A stretch of 64,000 bases of DNA from Chaetoderma sp. LZ-2023a (Eukaryota > Mollusca > Caudofoveata > Chaetodermatida > Chaetodermatidae): positions 99,146,164 through 99,210,163 of the forward strand of contig CM067370.1 in the NCBI GenBank assembly GCA_034401795.1, given 5' to 3'. The position numbers and the translations under genes were made by a program. Shown in pieces: positions 55,807-64,000 of this stretch. Each line of letters opens with the position of its first letter. Positions within the stretch are counted from its first letter, which is position 1. The notes beneath the pieces were generated by a model, which had not been told where the DNA came from, made no database searches, and saw only the letters and a program-made list of their open reading frames with translations.

Positions 55807-58586
55807 TACACCTCATGTAAAACTTAGTTAAATACATATCAATTTCAGGGTTTCACATCTTCATAGAATTCATGGAATTGTTTATCAATGTGGTATGCCA
55901 AAAGTTTTAACAACAATTTTCCAAGCTATCTCATATCTATATACAAGATATATATACACTAGTGTTTAAATGTTTGGAATCACTAAGAAATTTTTAAGTC
56001 CCATAAACAAATTGATAATTTTATTTATCAGGGTATCATAAAATTAATATAAAATGTAGTCAATACATCAACAAAGCACCATTATTAACATTTCTGTTTA
56101 AAATAACAGTTCTATACTTCAAATTTTCTCTTTTGCAAAAGATCCCCCATGTGCAGCAATGACAGCTTTGCATATCATAGGCATTCTAGCAGTCAGTTTT
56201 TCTAGATAATCAGGTGTAATTTCGTGCCATGCTTCTCGTAACTATATGCAACCCTATAGTAACCACTTCTGAAGCCAGCAAACAAGACGAAAAGGTTGAA
56301 ATGGGCCAAGAAGCATGAGGTTTGGACAATAGGTGAGTGGAAGAGAGTATTATGGACAGATGAGTCTACGTTTGAGTCAAACAGAACATATGTGAGACGA
56401 AGAACCAATGAAAGGATGCTGGATGAGTGCTTGACACCATCTGTGAAGCATGGTGGAGGAAATGTAATGATATGGGGCTGCTTTGGTGCTGGCACAGTTG
56501 GAGATTTACACAGAGTGCTGAACCAGCAAGGTTATCATTCTATTTTACAACGACATGCCATCCTCTGTGGACAACACTTGATTGGTGCCAATTTCGTCAT
56601 GCAGCAGGACAATGACCCAAAGCACACTTCAAAGCTGTGTAAAAGCTATTTGCAGAAGAAGCAGGCAGCAGGAGTACTGTCACTGATGGACTGGCCAGCT
56701 CAATCACCTGACCTAAACCCCATTGAGCTTCTCTGGGAACAGCTTGATCGCAAGGTCCGTGCACAGTTTCCTACAAGTCAGACACACCTTTGGGAAGTGT
56801 TACAAGAAGCATGGCACGAAATTACACCTGATTATCTAGAAAAACTGACTGCTAGAATGCCTAGGATATGCAAAGCTGTCATTGCTGCACATGGGGGAAT
56901 TTTTGAAGAGAAAATTTGAAGTATAGAACTGTTATTTTAAACAGAAATGTTAATAATGATGCTTTGTTGATGTATTGACTACATTTTATATTAATTTTAT
57001 GATACCCTGATAAATAAAATTATCAATTTGTTTATGGGACTTAAAAATTTCTTAGTGATTCCAAACTTTTGAACACTAGTGTATATATATATATATACAT
57101 ATATATACTGAACCAAAAAAGTTTAGCAACACTGAGAATATTAATGTATAAATGTTATTTAACAAAAACAATAAATTGATTCAAATATATTATTTAATTG
57201 ATAGGTCATTTTCCAATTTGAACAACAGTTTCTTGTTACTGTAATGCTAGCATCGCGCCTTTAACACGGCATCATTCAACGGAAGGGTCCAATTTAAATA
57301 ATCACACTGAGCTGTCAATACAGGTTGTAACCACCGCCGTACATCGCTTTCTCATGCTTCGAATTAAGCACCTGATGTCACGAAGAGGAATCGCATCCCA
57401 TTCCTGGAGCAGTACAGCTTCCAGCTCCCGCACATTGTGAAGATGTGGATGGTTCTCACGCACCATACGGCCAAGAATGTCCCACACGTGTTCGATAGGA
57501 GACAGGTCCGGTGATCGCGCTGGCCAGTCCAACACCGGAACGTTGTTAGCCTCAAGGAAATCACTGGTGACCCTAGCTGAATGAGGACAGGCGTTGTCTT
57601 GCTGAAACATAGTCTGCATGATGCTGCATAAAAGGGATGACAACAGGGGTGCCAACTTCTTTACAGTAATGTTGAGCCGTTAAATTTCCGCGTATCACAA
57701 TAAGATCTGTTTTGCCATTTTCATGGATTCCAGCCCACACCATGACACTGCCGCCACCGAATCTGTCATGCTGAATGATGTTGGCTGCATCATACCGTTC
57801 TGCTAAACGTCGCCAAACCCATTGCCTACCATCCGCCACATCCACACAAAATCTCGACTCATCACGTAACAAAACGTGGCTCCATTGTTGAGCACGCCAT
57901 CGCTGATGAGTTCTTGCCCATGCAAACCGATTCTCGATGTGATGCTCTGTAAGCGGAACAGCAACAAGTGGACGACGGGCATGCAGTCTGTTTCGCACAG
58001 TTTGTGCATGCACTGTAGTGTCGGTAGCGGTGTGCAAATTACGGGACAGCCGCGGCGCAGTCTCAAACCTGTGACGTCGTGATGATGTCACTAAGTAGCG
58101 GTCTTCTCGTGGTGTTGCTCTCGGTCTGCCAGATCGTGGTCGGTCATTAACATGTTGTTTCCTGCTCACGTTGGCGGAGACGGGAAATGGTTGAGGCGTG
58201 AACATTAAAATGTCGAGCAACGGCGCAAACGCTCTGCCCAGCAGCGAGTCTTCCTATTGCTTCATGGCGGCGATTTTTGGATAGCCCTGGACTGCGGCCC
58301 ATGTTCGGTTGGGTAAACTTTTAAGTGTTTTCTGTTAACGTTCGTTATCTGCTTTTGCAATATGGTGAATTTTTGCCTTCGCTACCCGCCACAGTGGGCC
58401 AGTGCACGAAAAATGCATTTTCACATGCAGTAAGCGTGCGGCTGAGAAATGAAAGATATGATTTGCATTTCTTCATGATCAATGAGACATTACATTGACG
58501 AAACATGCCTGCAAATTTTGTTATAAATGGACGCATAGTTCTATACAACAAACCAAACTTCACTGTTGCTAAACTTTTTTGGCTCA

Positions 58587-58618
<32 letters not shown>

Positions 58619-61600
58619 CCTAAGATCCCCCAGAATCCATCATCTGGAAAATTGAAGATCCCCTTCTAGATGTCGACCCTTCTTGTTGTTGTAGTACCAC
58701 AAATACTAAAATCAAATACAATGCACAGTGATATATGTTCCATGAATACTAATATAAAAGAGTGTCTATGCCCCCACATTTTCAAGATATTGGATAATAT
58801 GCCATCCAAGATGGCTGGCATACATGACTGATTGCCATCATTTTTTATCTGATGAACAACATGGACTAGCATCATTTATTATACATAGCAATATATACAT
58901 GACTATCTTTAAAATGAAGACACTTGAGACTTCCATGGAAGAAACAGAATATAAGCTATTCATGAAATGTGGATCTTTCAGAATACATTATATGAGTTGT
59001 AATTTTTTAGACCAAATTAGTGAGCAACAACTAAGGCGTGTATTAAAAATTTCTTAGTGGATGACTCATGGACAAGGAATTACATTCCTGATAAGGCGGG
59101 TTACTGGGCCATATTGGTGAAATACTGGCCTAGTAACCTGTGTTATTAGGGAGAAAGTGAGACTAACAAAGTGGATCCATGCCTTCCCCATTACATACAT
59201 ATATACACCTGTGCAAAAGTTAAGCACCAGCAAAAACAATAGAACGTAGAAATATGATGGTACAACTAGGCTGCCATACTTTTTGTCCCCGCGTTAGCTG
59301 ACATAATTCCAAGTACGAAATGCACATGCGTGCATGACTTCACGCCGCTTGATGTCCGTGCGTGGCGGGAAACAGCACACGTGTTCAGTTATGTAAAAGT
59401 CCAGTTTGAGGTGTAGAACATTACATACAGATTTAGGCGACAAGATTAGGAATTTTGTGTTCATGACCGTGGTTTATTTGTATAGAGAGAATTAGCTCTT
59501 GATTGTGAACCGCTATGGCAAGACGAAGGTTAAGTGATCGTGTGAAATGGCAAATCATAGGCATGCATACCACTGGTATGTCATGCAGAGAGATTGGCAG
59601 ACAGCTGAACATTAACCATACTGTAATCAGTCGTTTGATTGCAAAACATGGGCAAACTAACGAGGTGAAGGACAGGCCTAGATCTGGAAGACCGAAGAAG
59701 ACTACTGCCCGTGATGATCGAGCCCTAGTACGCCTTGTTAGGAGATCTCCATTGACCAACAGCAGAGTGCTCAGCCAGCAAAGGGAAACGCGCAATAGAG
59801 TGTCAATGTCTACCGTCAAAAGGAGACTGTATGCTGCTGGCATGAAAGCTAGGAGACCTGTCAGACGTCCTCTCCTCACTGCACACCACAAAGAGGAGCG
59901 TCTGAGGTGGTGCAACGAAAGAAGACACTGGAACATGAGATCCTGGAGACGGGTACACTGGTCCGATGAAAGTCGGTTCCTGCTTCATGCCACAGATGGT
60001 CGAACTCGTGTATGGAGGTCCAGACGCACGGCGTACGACCAACGTAACATCATGGAAGAAGTTCCATTTGGTGGAGGTTCCGTTATGATATGGGGGTGCA
60101 TCTCATTTGATTGTAAGCTGGATCTGTTGACTGTACCTGGAACACTAAATGGACAAAGATATCAAGATTCCATACTGGATAGAGTTGTGGTCCCTCATTT
60201 TGTAAATCATGCACCTGGAACCCACCCTATATTCATGGATGACAACGCCCGACCACATCGTGCTAGAGCTGTGCATGAATACCTCCACCAGAATGCCATC
60301 GAAACCCTACCATGGCCAGCAAGGAGCCCTGACATGAACCCTATTGAGCATATCTGGGACATTCTGGGAAACATGGTGAGAAGGAGGGATCCTCCTGTGC
60401 AGAACCTACAGGAATTAACAGACGCACTCCATCTTGAATGGCAACGAATACCACAATGGCGTATCAGTCGGTTGGTGACCAGCATGAGACGTCGTGTCCA
60501 GGCCGTCATCCAGGCACAAGGTGGATATACCCGGTATTAATAATGACAGTCTCAAACTCGTGCACAGATGTTAAACTTCATTTTCAGACACCATTAATGA
60601 CAATCTAGCCACGTGTGTCAACTGTAGGGCAATAGTTGTCAGTTGTGTCAACGTAACCATATTCAGGCCTCGTTTTCAAGTTCAAACAAAAACATACAGT
60701 GTTTCCCCACCATCATAATCAGCATTCCTCTAGTTGCATTATTACCTCTTGCACTAAGATGGATGGGTACATAAATGTTTATGCTATTGCTTTCTTCACA
60801 GCACATGAATATACCCTCGCATGTGCGTAAAAATAGGGTGGTGCTTAACCTTTGCACAGGTGTATACATGCTGCACTTAAAAGGTTCATGGGCATCTATG
60901 CCATTACATGCACTTCAGTGTAACATAAGGATTTGCGAATCAGTTCGGAAGGATGAAACCATACAGATCATGATATATTTTCTACAATCTGAACCAGCTG
61001 CATTTACATTTTTCATATAATATTGCGAAGATCTCTGGTAGGCATATTAATATGAAGTTGGGCCGCTAGAGGTGAAAACTCTGACAAAGCACACAGTATT
61101 GGGCATGATGCTGCTGATGTTATTACAAACCAAGCAGCTACTGATATAAAACTGCACAGACATAATATAGTGAAGACCATTGTCGCTGAAGCAAATACTG
61201 TCAAAGTCTGTGGTCATGATGCTGAAGTTAACTTGTTGAACCCCTGGATTCTCAATTTCAAGGTGGCTATGCAGGTAAGCTGTTGATTATTTTGAACTAA
61301 TTTGACAGGAATCTGTTACTGCCACAGGCAACAGCTTCCAGTCAAATTAATTTCAAAACACTCAACAGAATATTTATTAGATTGTATCAGATTTTGGTGT
61401 TTTGGCCTTTCGGGTTCAAAGGGTTAATATATTAAGTTGTGCCTTAAACCAGAATTCGTAAATGGGAAGTTTCTTGTCTTATGAACTTGCACGTTAATAG
61501 GTATCTCTATTTTATGATATTAATGTCATTAAACCCCCCCCCCCAGAAAAAGCAATTAAGTGGTCTAAATATTATCTCCCCTCTAAATACTGCTATCCAG

Positions 61601-62528
61601 TAATATAATTTCAATATGTCTTGTGACAAACACCATAAAAATTTGGGAATCGCCAAATAATCTCAATTTGTCATAAATAGTATAGTCTATGAAATACCTT
61701 GCAAACGAACTCTTTAGTTTGACATGGTACTTGGCAAATATGTTTGACACATCTTTTTAAATGTGTCACTCATTTTGTCAATGTCCTAAATATATTGCAC
61801 ATATAAAAAAACCCCAAAAAACTAGACAGTCAATGTTGGCGCAATGATATGTGATGTATGTTGGGTGGATGCGTTGGTCCAACATGTTGGGACAACGTTA
61901 GACCAATGAGCAGAATGATGTTGGGCCAATATTACAACATACGTTGGGCTAACATAGTATTGCTATCTGCGATACTCCTGCACCTGAGAAGCTAATAAAT
62001 TGGTGTCTGATGGGTGCAAGTGAGACTGTGAAACCATTGCATGAAGCTGAATGAAATTATCACTGATGTGAATCAACAGACGTTCTAAAGGTTTGCTCAG
62101 GAAACAAAACTGTGAATGCACACATGGGCATAGGTATTGGCAGGATTTAATCTGTATGCTATTGACAATGTATAAGATTGACCACTTATAAAAAGCTGTA
62201 TCTACAGTAGGACACAGCATGGCGGAGCAATTTAAACAGTGTTAAATTGTAGTAGCAGGTAGAGTAGAAGCTCGCTGTGTGTCCGCGCTGCATCAATGAG
62301 AAGTGCTTTATATATTATGATAAATGTAAAACAATCTTACCAAATCTACTAATGAGACATAGAGAAACATTCCACCTGCCATTGCAAAGATCCAACGATT
62401 AGCCGAGGTATTCTCGCCAAGCAGGACACCAATCAGCAGACCAGCATAGGAAAACAGAGCTGCGATGCAGTTATATATTAAGGCACGTTTAATAGTCAAT
62501 CCTGAGTGAAGCAATATTGCAATGTCAC
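55610..62528 (-). CDS. SLC39A: ZIP (SLC39) transporter gene 2, 3' part only (last two exons)
   Basis: Read on the minus strand, exon 62528-62341 (188 nt, 63 residues) then exon 55759-55610 (150 nt, stop TAA at 55612-55610). Both have the sizes and phases of exons 6 and 7 of gene 1. The first is about 86 percent identical in protein to gene 1 exon 6; the last exon is under 50 percent identical. It keeps the acidic residue (SLVDL-LPEI) that gene 1 lost. Its TM4/TM5 exon is not found up to 64000, so the preceding intron runs off the window. The 6.6-kb intron between the two exons holds three Tc1/mariner elements. Confidence 0.9.
55761..55803. repeat. (AAT)n microsatellite at the gene 2 acceptor
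   Basis: On the minus strand this is (TTA)n immediately before TTCCAG at the last exon of gene 2. Confidence 0.94.
55957..57081 (+). mobile_element. Tc1/mariner element with about 280-bp inverted ends, DD38E type
   Basis: Starts CACTAGTGTTTAAATG and ends with its inverse, beside TA. The left arm (55957-56241) is the reverse complement of the right arm (56799-57081), so the left arm includes an inverted copy of the 3' end of the transposase gene. The original 5' end and the DNA-binding part of the gene are absent. Confidence 0.88.
56263..56919 (+). pseudogene. Truncated Tc1/mariner transposase, DD38E
   Basis: The frame opens after TAA at 56260 with PLLKPANKTKRLKWAKKH and runs to the stop at 56919 (about 218 residues). 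No DNA-binding domain is left. First catalytic Asp is in WTDEST, the second in QQDNDPKHTS and Glu in NPIELLW. The spacing between second Asp and Glu is 38 residues, not 34, because of extra residues around KKQAAGVLSLMD. This spacing matches the reported DD38E (Intruder) sibling group of Tc1. Confidence 0.88.
57108..58587 (-). mobile_element. Tc1-like transposon, family G
   Basis: Terminal repeats CTGA(A/G)CCAAAAAAGTTTAG and inverse, flanked by TA repeats. 1480 bp; the transposase is on the minus strand. The left end is 26 bp of TA-rich DNA away from the DD38E element. Confidence 0.92.
57302..58303 (-). pseudogene. Tc1-like transposase, DD34E, multiple frameshifts
   Basis: Starts MGRSPGLSKNRRHEAIG at 58303, shifts frame near 58155 (before VNDRPRSGRP), and again near 57605, where one base is missing before MFQQDNACPHS. 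Catalytic segments LRDESRF, QQDNACPH and SPIEHVWD remain, with 34 residues between second Asp and Glu. It ends around 57302 with an altered C-terminus. Confidence 0.88.
58588..58617. repeat. (TA)n microsatellite
   Basis: TA run on the right side of element G. Confidence 0.92.
58618..59205. other. Gene 2 intron, no recognised feature
   Basis: GGCC/CCATATTGG patch near 59098 resembles the ones at 2505 and 18835. Confidence 0.5.
59206..60862 (+). mobile_element. Tc1-like transposon, family A, intact copy (C)
   Basis: The ends are CACCTGTGCAAAAGTTAAGC and its inverse (one mismatch on the right), flanked by TA on both sides. The length is 1657 bp, with an intact transposase at 59515-60540. Near-identical copies lie at 36875-38530 and 46056-47707. 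It sits in the gene 2 intron, antisense to the gene. Confidence 0.95.
59515..60540 (+). CDS. Tc1-like transposase, intact, DD34E
   Basis: A 341-residue protein, a normal Tc1 length. The N-terminal paired-like DNA-binding region has a helix-turn-helix at about 22-45 (MSCREIGRQLN...), the basic linker is RPRSGRPKK, and the DDE domain has Asp151 (HWSDESR), Asp243 (MDDNARPH) and Glu278 (NPIEHIWD), with 34 residues between the last two. It keeps GGGSVMIWG. It would bind the element's terminal repeats and cut and reinsert it at TA. No frame damage is visible, so it may be active. Confidence 0.95.
   Translation: MARRRLSDRVKWQIIGMHTTGMSCREIGRQLNINHTVISRLIAKHGQTNEVKDRPRSGRPKKTTARDDRALVRLVRRSPLTNSRVLSQQRETRNRVSMSTVKRRLYAAGMKARRPVRRPLLTAHHKEERLRWCNERRHWNMRSWRRVHWSDESRFLLHATDGRTRVWRSRRTAYDQRNIMEEVPFGGGSVMIWGCISFDCKLDLLTVPGTLNGQRYQDSILDRVVVPHFVNHAPGTHPIFMDDNARPHRARAVHEYLHQNAIETLPWPARSPDMNPIEHIWDILGNMVRRRDPPVQNLQELTDALHLEWQRIPQWRISRLVTSMRRRVQAVIQAQGGYTRY
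60863..61055. other. Gene 2 intron
   Basis: Short unrecognised stretch between the Tc1 element and the open frame at 61056. Confidence 0.5.
61056..61274 (+). other. Unrecognised 73-codon open frame ending at a MITE splice donor
   Basis: After TGA at 61053-61055 the frame stays open (includes AHSIGHDAADVITNQAATD and HNIVKTIVAEANTVKVCG) up to CAG/GTAAGC, where the donor belongs to the hairpin MITE that starts there. Composition looks protein-like rather than repeat-like. It lies antisense in the gene 2 intron. I do not recognise the family; it may be a retroelement remnant or chance. Confidence 0.2.
61271..61384 (+). mobile_element. Hairpin MITE family 1, central part
   Basis: GCAGGTAAGCTGTTGATTA, hairpin, CAACAGAATATTTATTAGAT. 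Both outer ends are absent. Confidence 0.65.
61835..61955. repeat. Short tandem TTGG/CCAAC motif repeats
   Basis: GTTGGGTGGATGCGTTGGTC, CCAACATGTTGGGACAACG, GTTGGGCCAATATTACAACA follow each other, each a degenerate TTGGGCCAACA unit. Confidence 0.5.
62341..62528 (-). CDS. SLC39A: ZIP gene 2 penultimate exon: TM6 and TM7
   Basis: Minus-strand acceptor TTTTACAG/GTGAC and donor TTG/GTAAGA. Encodes GDIAILLHSG through GGMFLYVSLVDL. Same length and phase as gene 1 exon 6, with nine substitutions over 63 residues. Confidence 0.92.
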
Positions 62529-63316
62529 CTGTAAAACAACATGAAAGTGATAGTCTATCTCTATTAGCAAAATGATACTGGAAACTAAAATTGTATTCGA
62601 TTAAAGAGGCATTACCTGCAAGCTACATAAATTTTGGAAATATTTTTATAGCAATGTAATGAGCTTAGTATGCTATTAATGCATACTAATTATTTTACAC
62701 AAATTCTGACTATGTCACCAACATTTGTTAAGCTATTGTTGTTCTGGATTAATAGATATGTGCACACAGGCTTCTTACATTTGTTTACGGATTACTCAGA
62801 TTGGAGGGAACACAGAAAATCGTAAATATGTCTAGACAGTCAACCCCCCCCCCACCACCACTCCGTGCAGCCTCAAAGTACAAAGCCTAAGAGTGCCGGG
62901 TGTAGTTCGGATCGACCGGGCGGGTACCGGCCATACCAGCTAAGCTGGGTACGCGCCGCCCGTCCTGGATTCGTTCCCTGAACACGTCCCCCTGGGTAGA
63001 GCCATAAGCGTATGAGCCTATGAGAGATCGCGTTGGAAAACCGACTAAGTTAAAGCGCATAGTGCGCATGCGCATGCTTAGATGGTATTTTTGATGGAGC
63101 ACATAGTTTACGACCAAGATGGGATGACGCTTTTAGTGTACCGAGATGGTACCATGTAATCTCTCTTAATTACTTGTTCCCGCCAAATTCAAGGGGCTTT
63201 CTAAATCTGTAAACCATTTCAAAATCGGTTAAGAAATGGATGAGTTATCCACGGAAAACCAGTCTTGATTGTCTTCAAAATATTGTCGCGACGTCATAAC
63301 CACGTGGACGCAGAAC

Positions 63317-63339
63317 TTCTAGAATGTTCTAGAACATTC
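63317..63339. promoter_or_regulatory. Five-unit heat-shock element
   Basis: TTC-TA-GAA-TG-TTC-TA-GAA-CA-TTC: five alternating nGAAn units with exact 2-base spacing, the consensus for HSF trimer binding. About 85 bp upstream of TATAAAA. Confidence 0.7.
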
Positions 63340-63359
63340 ACTGCGCTATTATTAGCTAT

Positions 63360-63470
63360 GCGCGGATTGGCTGTTGCTCGACCGATGATTGGTTGGAGCT
63401 TGCGCCTGTGACGTCATGAGTAGTATAAAAGGAGACACGATCCAGAGATCGAGAGCATCCTCGGCCAGGG
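63360..63470 (+). promoter_or_regulatory. Promoter-like region: CCAAT boxes, CRE, TATA box
   Basis: GGATTGG at 63363, TGATTGG at 63388, TGACGTCATG at about 63410, TATAAAAGG at 63424-63432. A start near 63455 is predicted. No ORF follows up to 64000, so this could be a 5' UTR or the U3/R of an LTR. Confidence 0.5.
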
Positions 63471-64000
63471 GCTGAACAGGTTGGATCTGTACCAGCTACT
63501 ATCAGCGCGACAGACTTATATTACATTATTATTATTATATTATATAACATATTACTTCGCTTTCTGTCGTTTTTTCTACCGTAGCTAGCAGTTACCTAAC
63601 CCATCGCACTAAAACAATTTTTTAACTCCTCTTACTTGCGCGAACAATTTGGAACTTTCTATTATTGTTCACGAGTATTAAGATCTACTTCGGAACATGA
63701 ACTTGCGGTGAGGCCTTTACGGCCTGAATATGTGATTCTACAGATGTAGAGACAGCGATGTTCTTTGGTGGATGACTCGCCGGATCTGCTGGTCACGCCA
63801 AAAAGTGGTATTTCAACCGTCCCCGCACTGATGTCGTGCAGGTTCTTCTAGCTTTCGACCGCAGCAAGTAAACTTTGCCCGGTGCGTCTTCAGAGCTGGT
63901 TGACGTACCCAGCACCATTAAGCTTTGTTTTGTATCTTCATCTGCATTTAACAACCCCTGCTTGTGATCGGGTTGTTATCAACTTCCATCCGTACCATCG

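Larger units (their letters stand above)
62880..64000 (+). other. Possible LTR or start of another transcription unit
   Basis: A GC-richer block (62890-63060, with GGGCGGGTACCGGCC), then the HSE/CCAAT/CRE/TATA cluster, then about 540 bp without ORF. No TG...CA pair, primer-binding site or second LTR can be confirmed within the window. Confidence 0.3.

Overview
This is non-coding-rich animal DNA, most likely from a marine invertebrate (lineage not resolvable from the window). It has multi-exon genes with GT-AG introns of 0.5-15 kb, many Tc1/mariner elements, tRNA-type SINEs, LINE fragments, long microsatellites and a very abundant hairpin-containing MITE. No bacterial or plastid features are seen. 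Two real genes can be supported, both encoding ZIP (SLC39) metal transporters of the ZIP8/ZIP14/ZIP4/ZIP12 group and arranged tail to tail. Gene 1 (+ strand, 4204-32519) appears complete: seven exons join in phase into a 546-residue protein with a signal peptide, an EF-hand-like ectodomain, eight membrane segments, a His-rich cytosolic loop and a ZIP8/14-type EExPHE motif. Gene 2 (- strand) is represented by its last two exons (62341-62528 and 55610-55759). These have exactly the same lengths and phases as the last two exons of gene 1, so the pair is an old inverted duplication. The rest of gene 2 lies beyond the right edge. || Layout. 1-4200: upstream DNA with hairpin MITEs. 4204-32519: gene 1. 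Its 15-kb first intron holds triplet repeats, a 344-bp pure ACGC tract, tandem tRNA-derived SINEs, a large fold-back element, a LINE fragment, an 870-bp polypyrimidine tract and many hairpin MITEs. Intron 2 holds a LINE 3' end and fold-back elements. Intron 4 holds LINE fragments and a decayed pogo/Tigger-like (DDE_1) transposon. Intron 6 holds a second type of LINE. 32520-55609: the region between the two 3' ends, with MITEs, one possible signal-peptide exon (36026-36098), three Tc1 elements stacked in a TA microsatellite (36875-41875), and another Tc1 copy (46056-47707). 55610-62528: the gene 2 tail, whose intron carries three more Tc1/mariner elements, including a DD38E element with very long inverted ends and an intact 341-residue transposase. 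62880-64000: a promoter-like region with a five-unit heat-shock element, CCAAT boxes, a CRE and TATAAAA; it may be an LTR or the start of another transcription unit. || The ZIP genes would move divalent metals (Zn, Fe, Mn or Cd in the characterised ZIP8/14 relatives) into the cytosol. Gene 1 is notable because the conserved Asn of the TM4 HNxxD metal-site motif is Lys and the conserved acidic residue before LPE is Val, while every splice site and the whole frame are intact. The transposons include two with intact transposases (40180-41875 and 59206-60862), so mobilisation has been recent.
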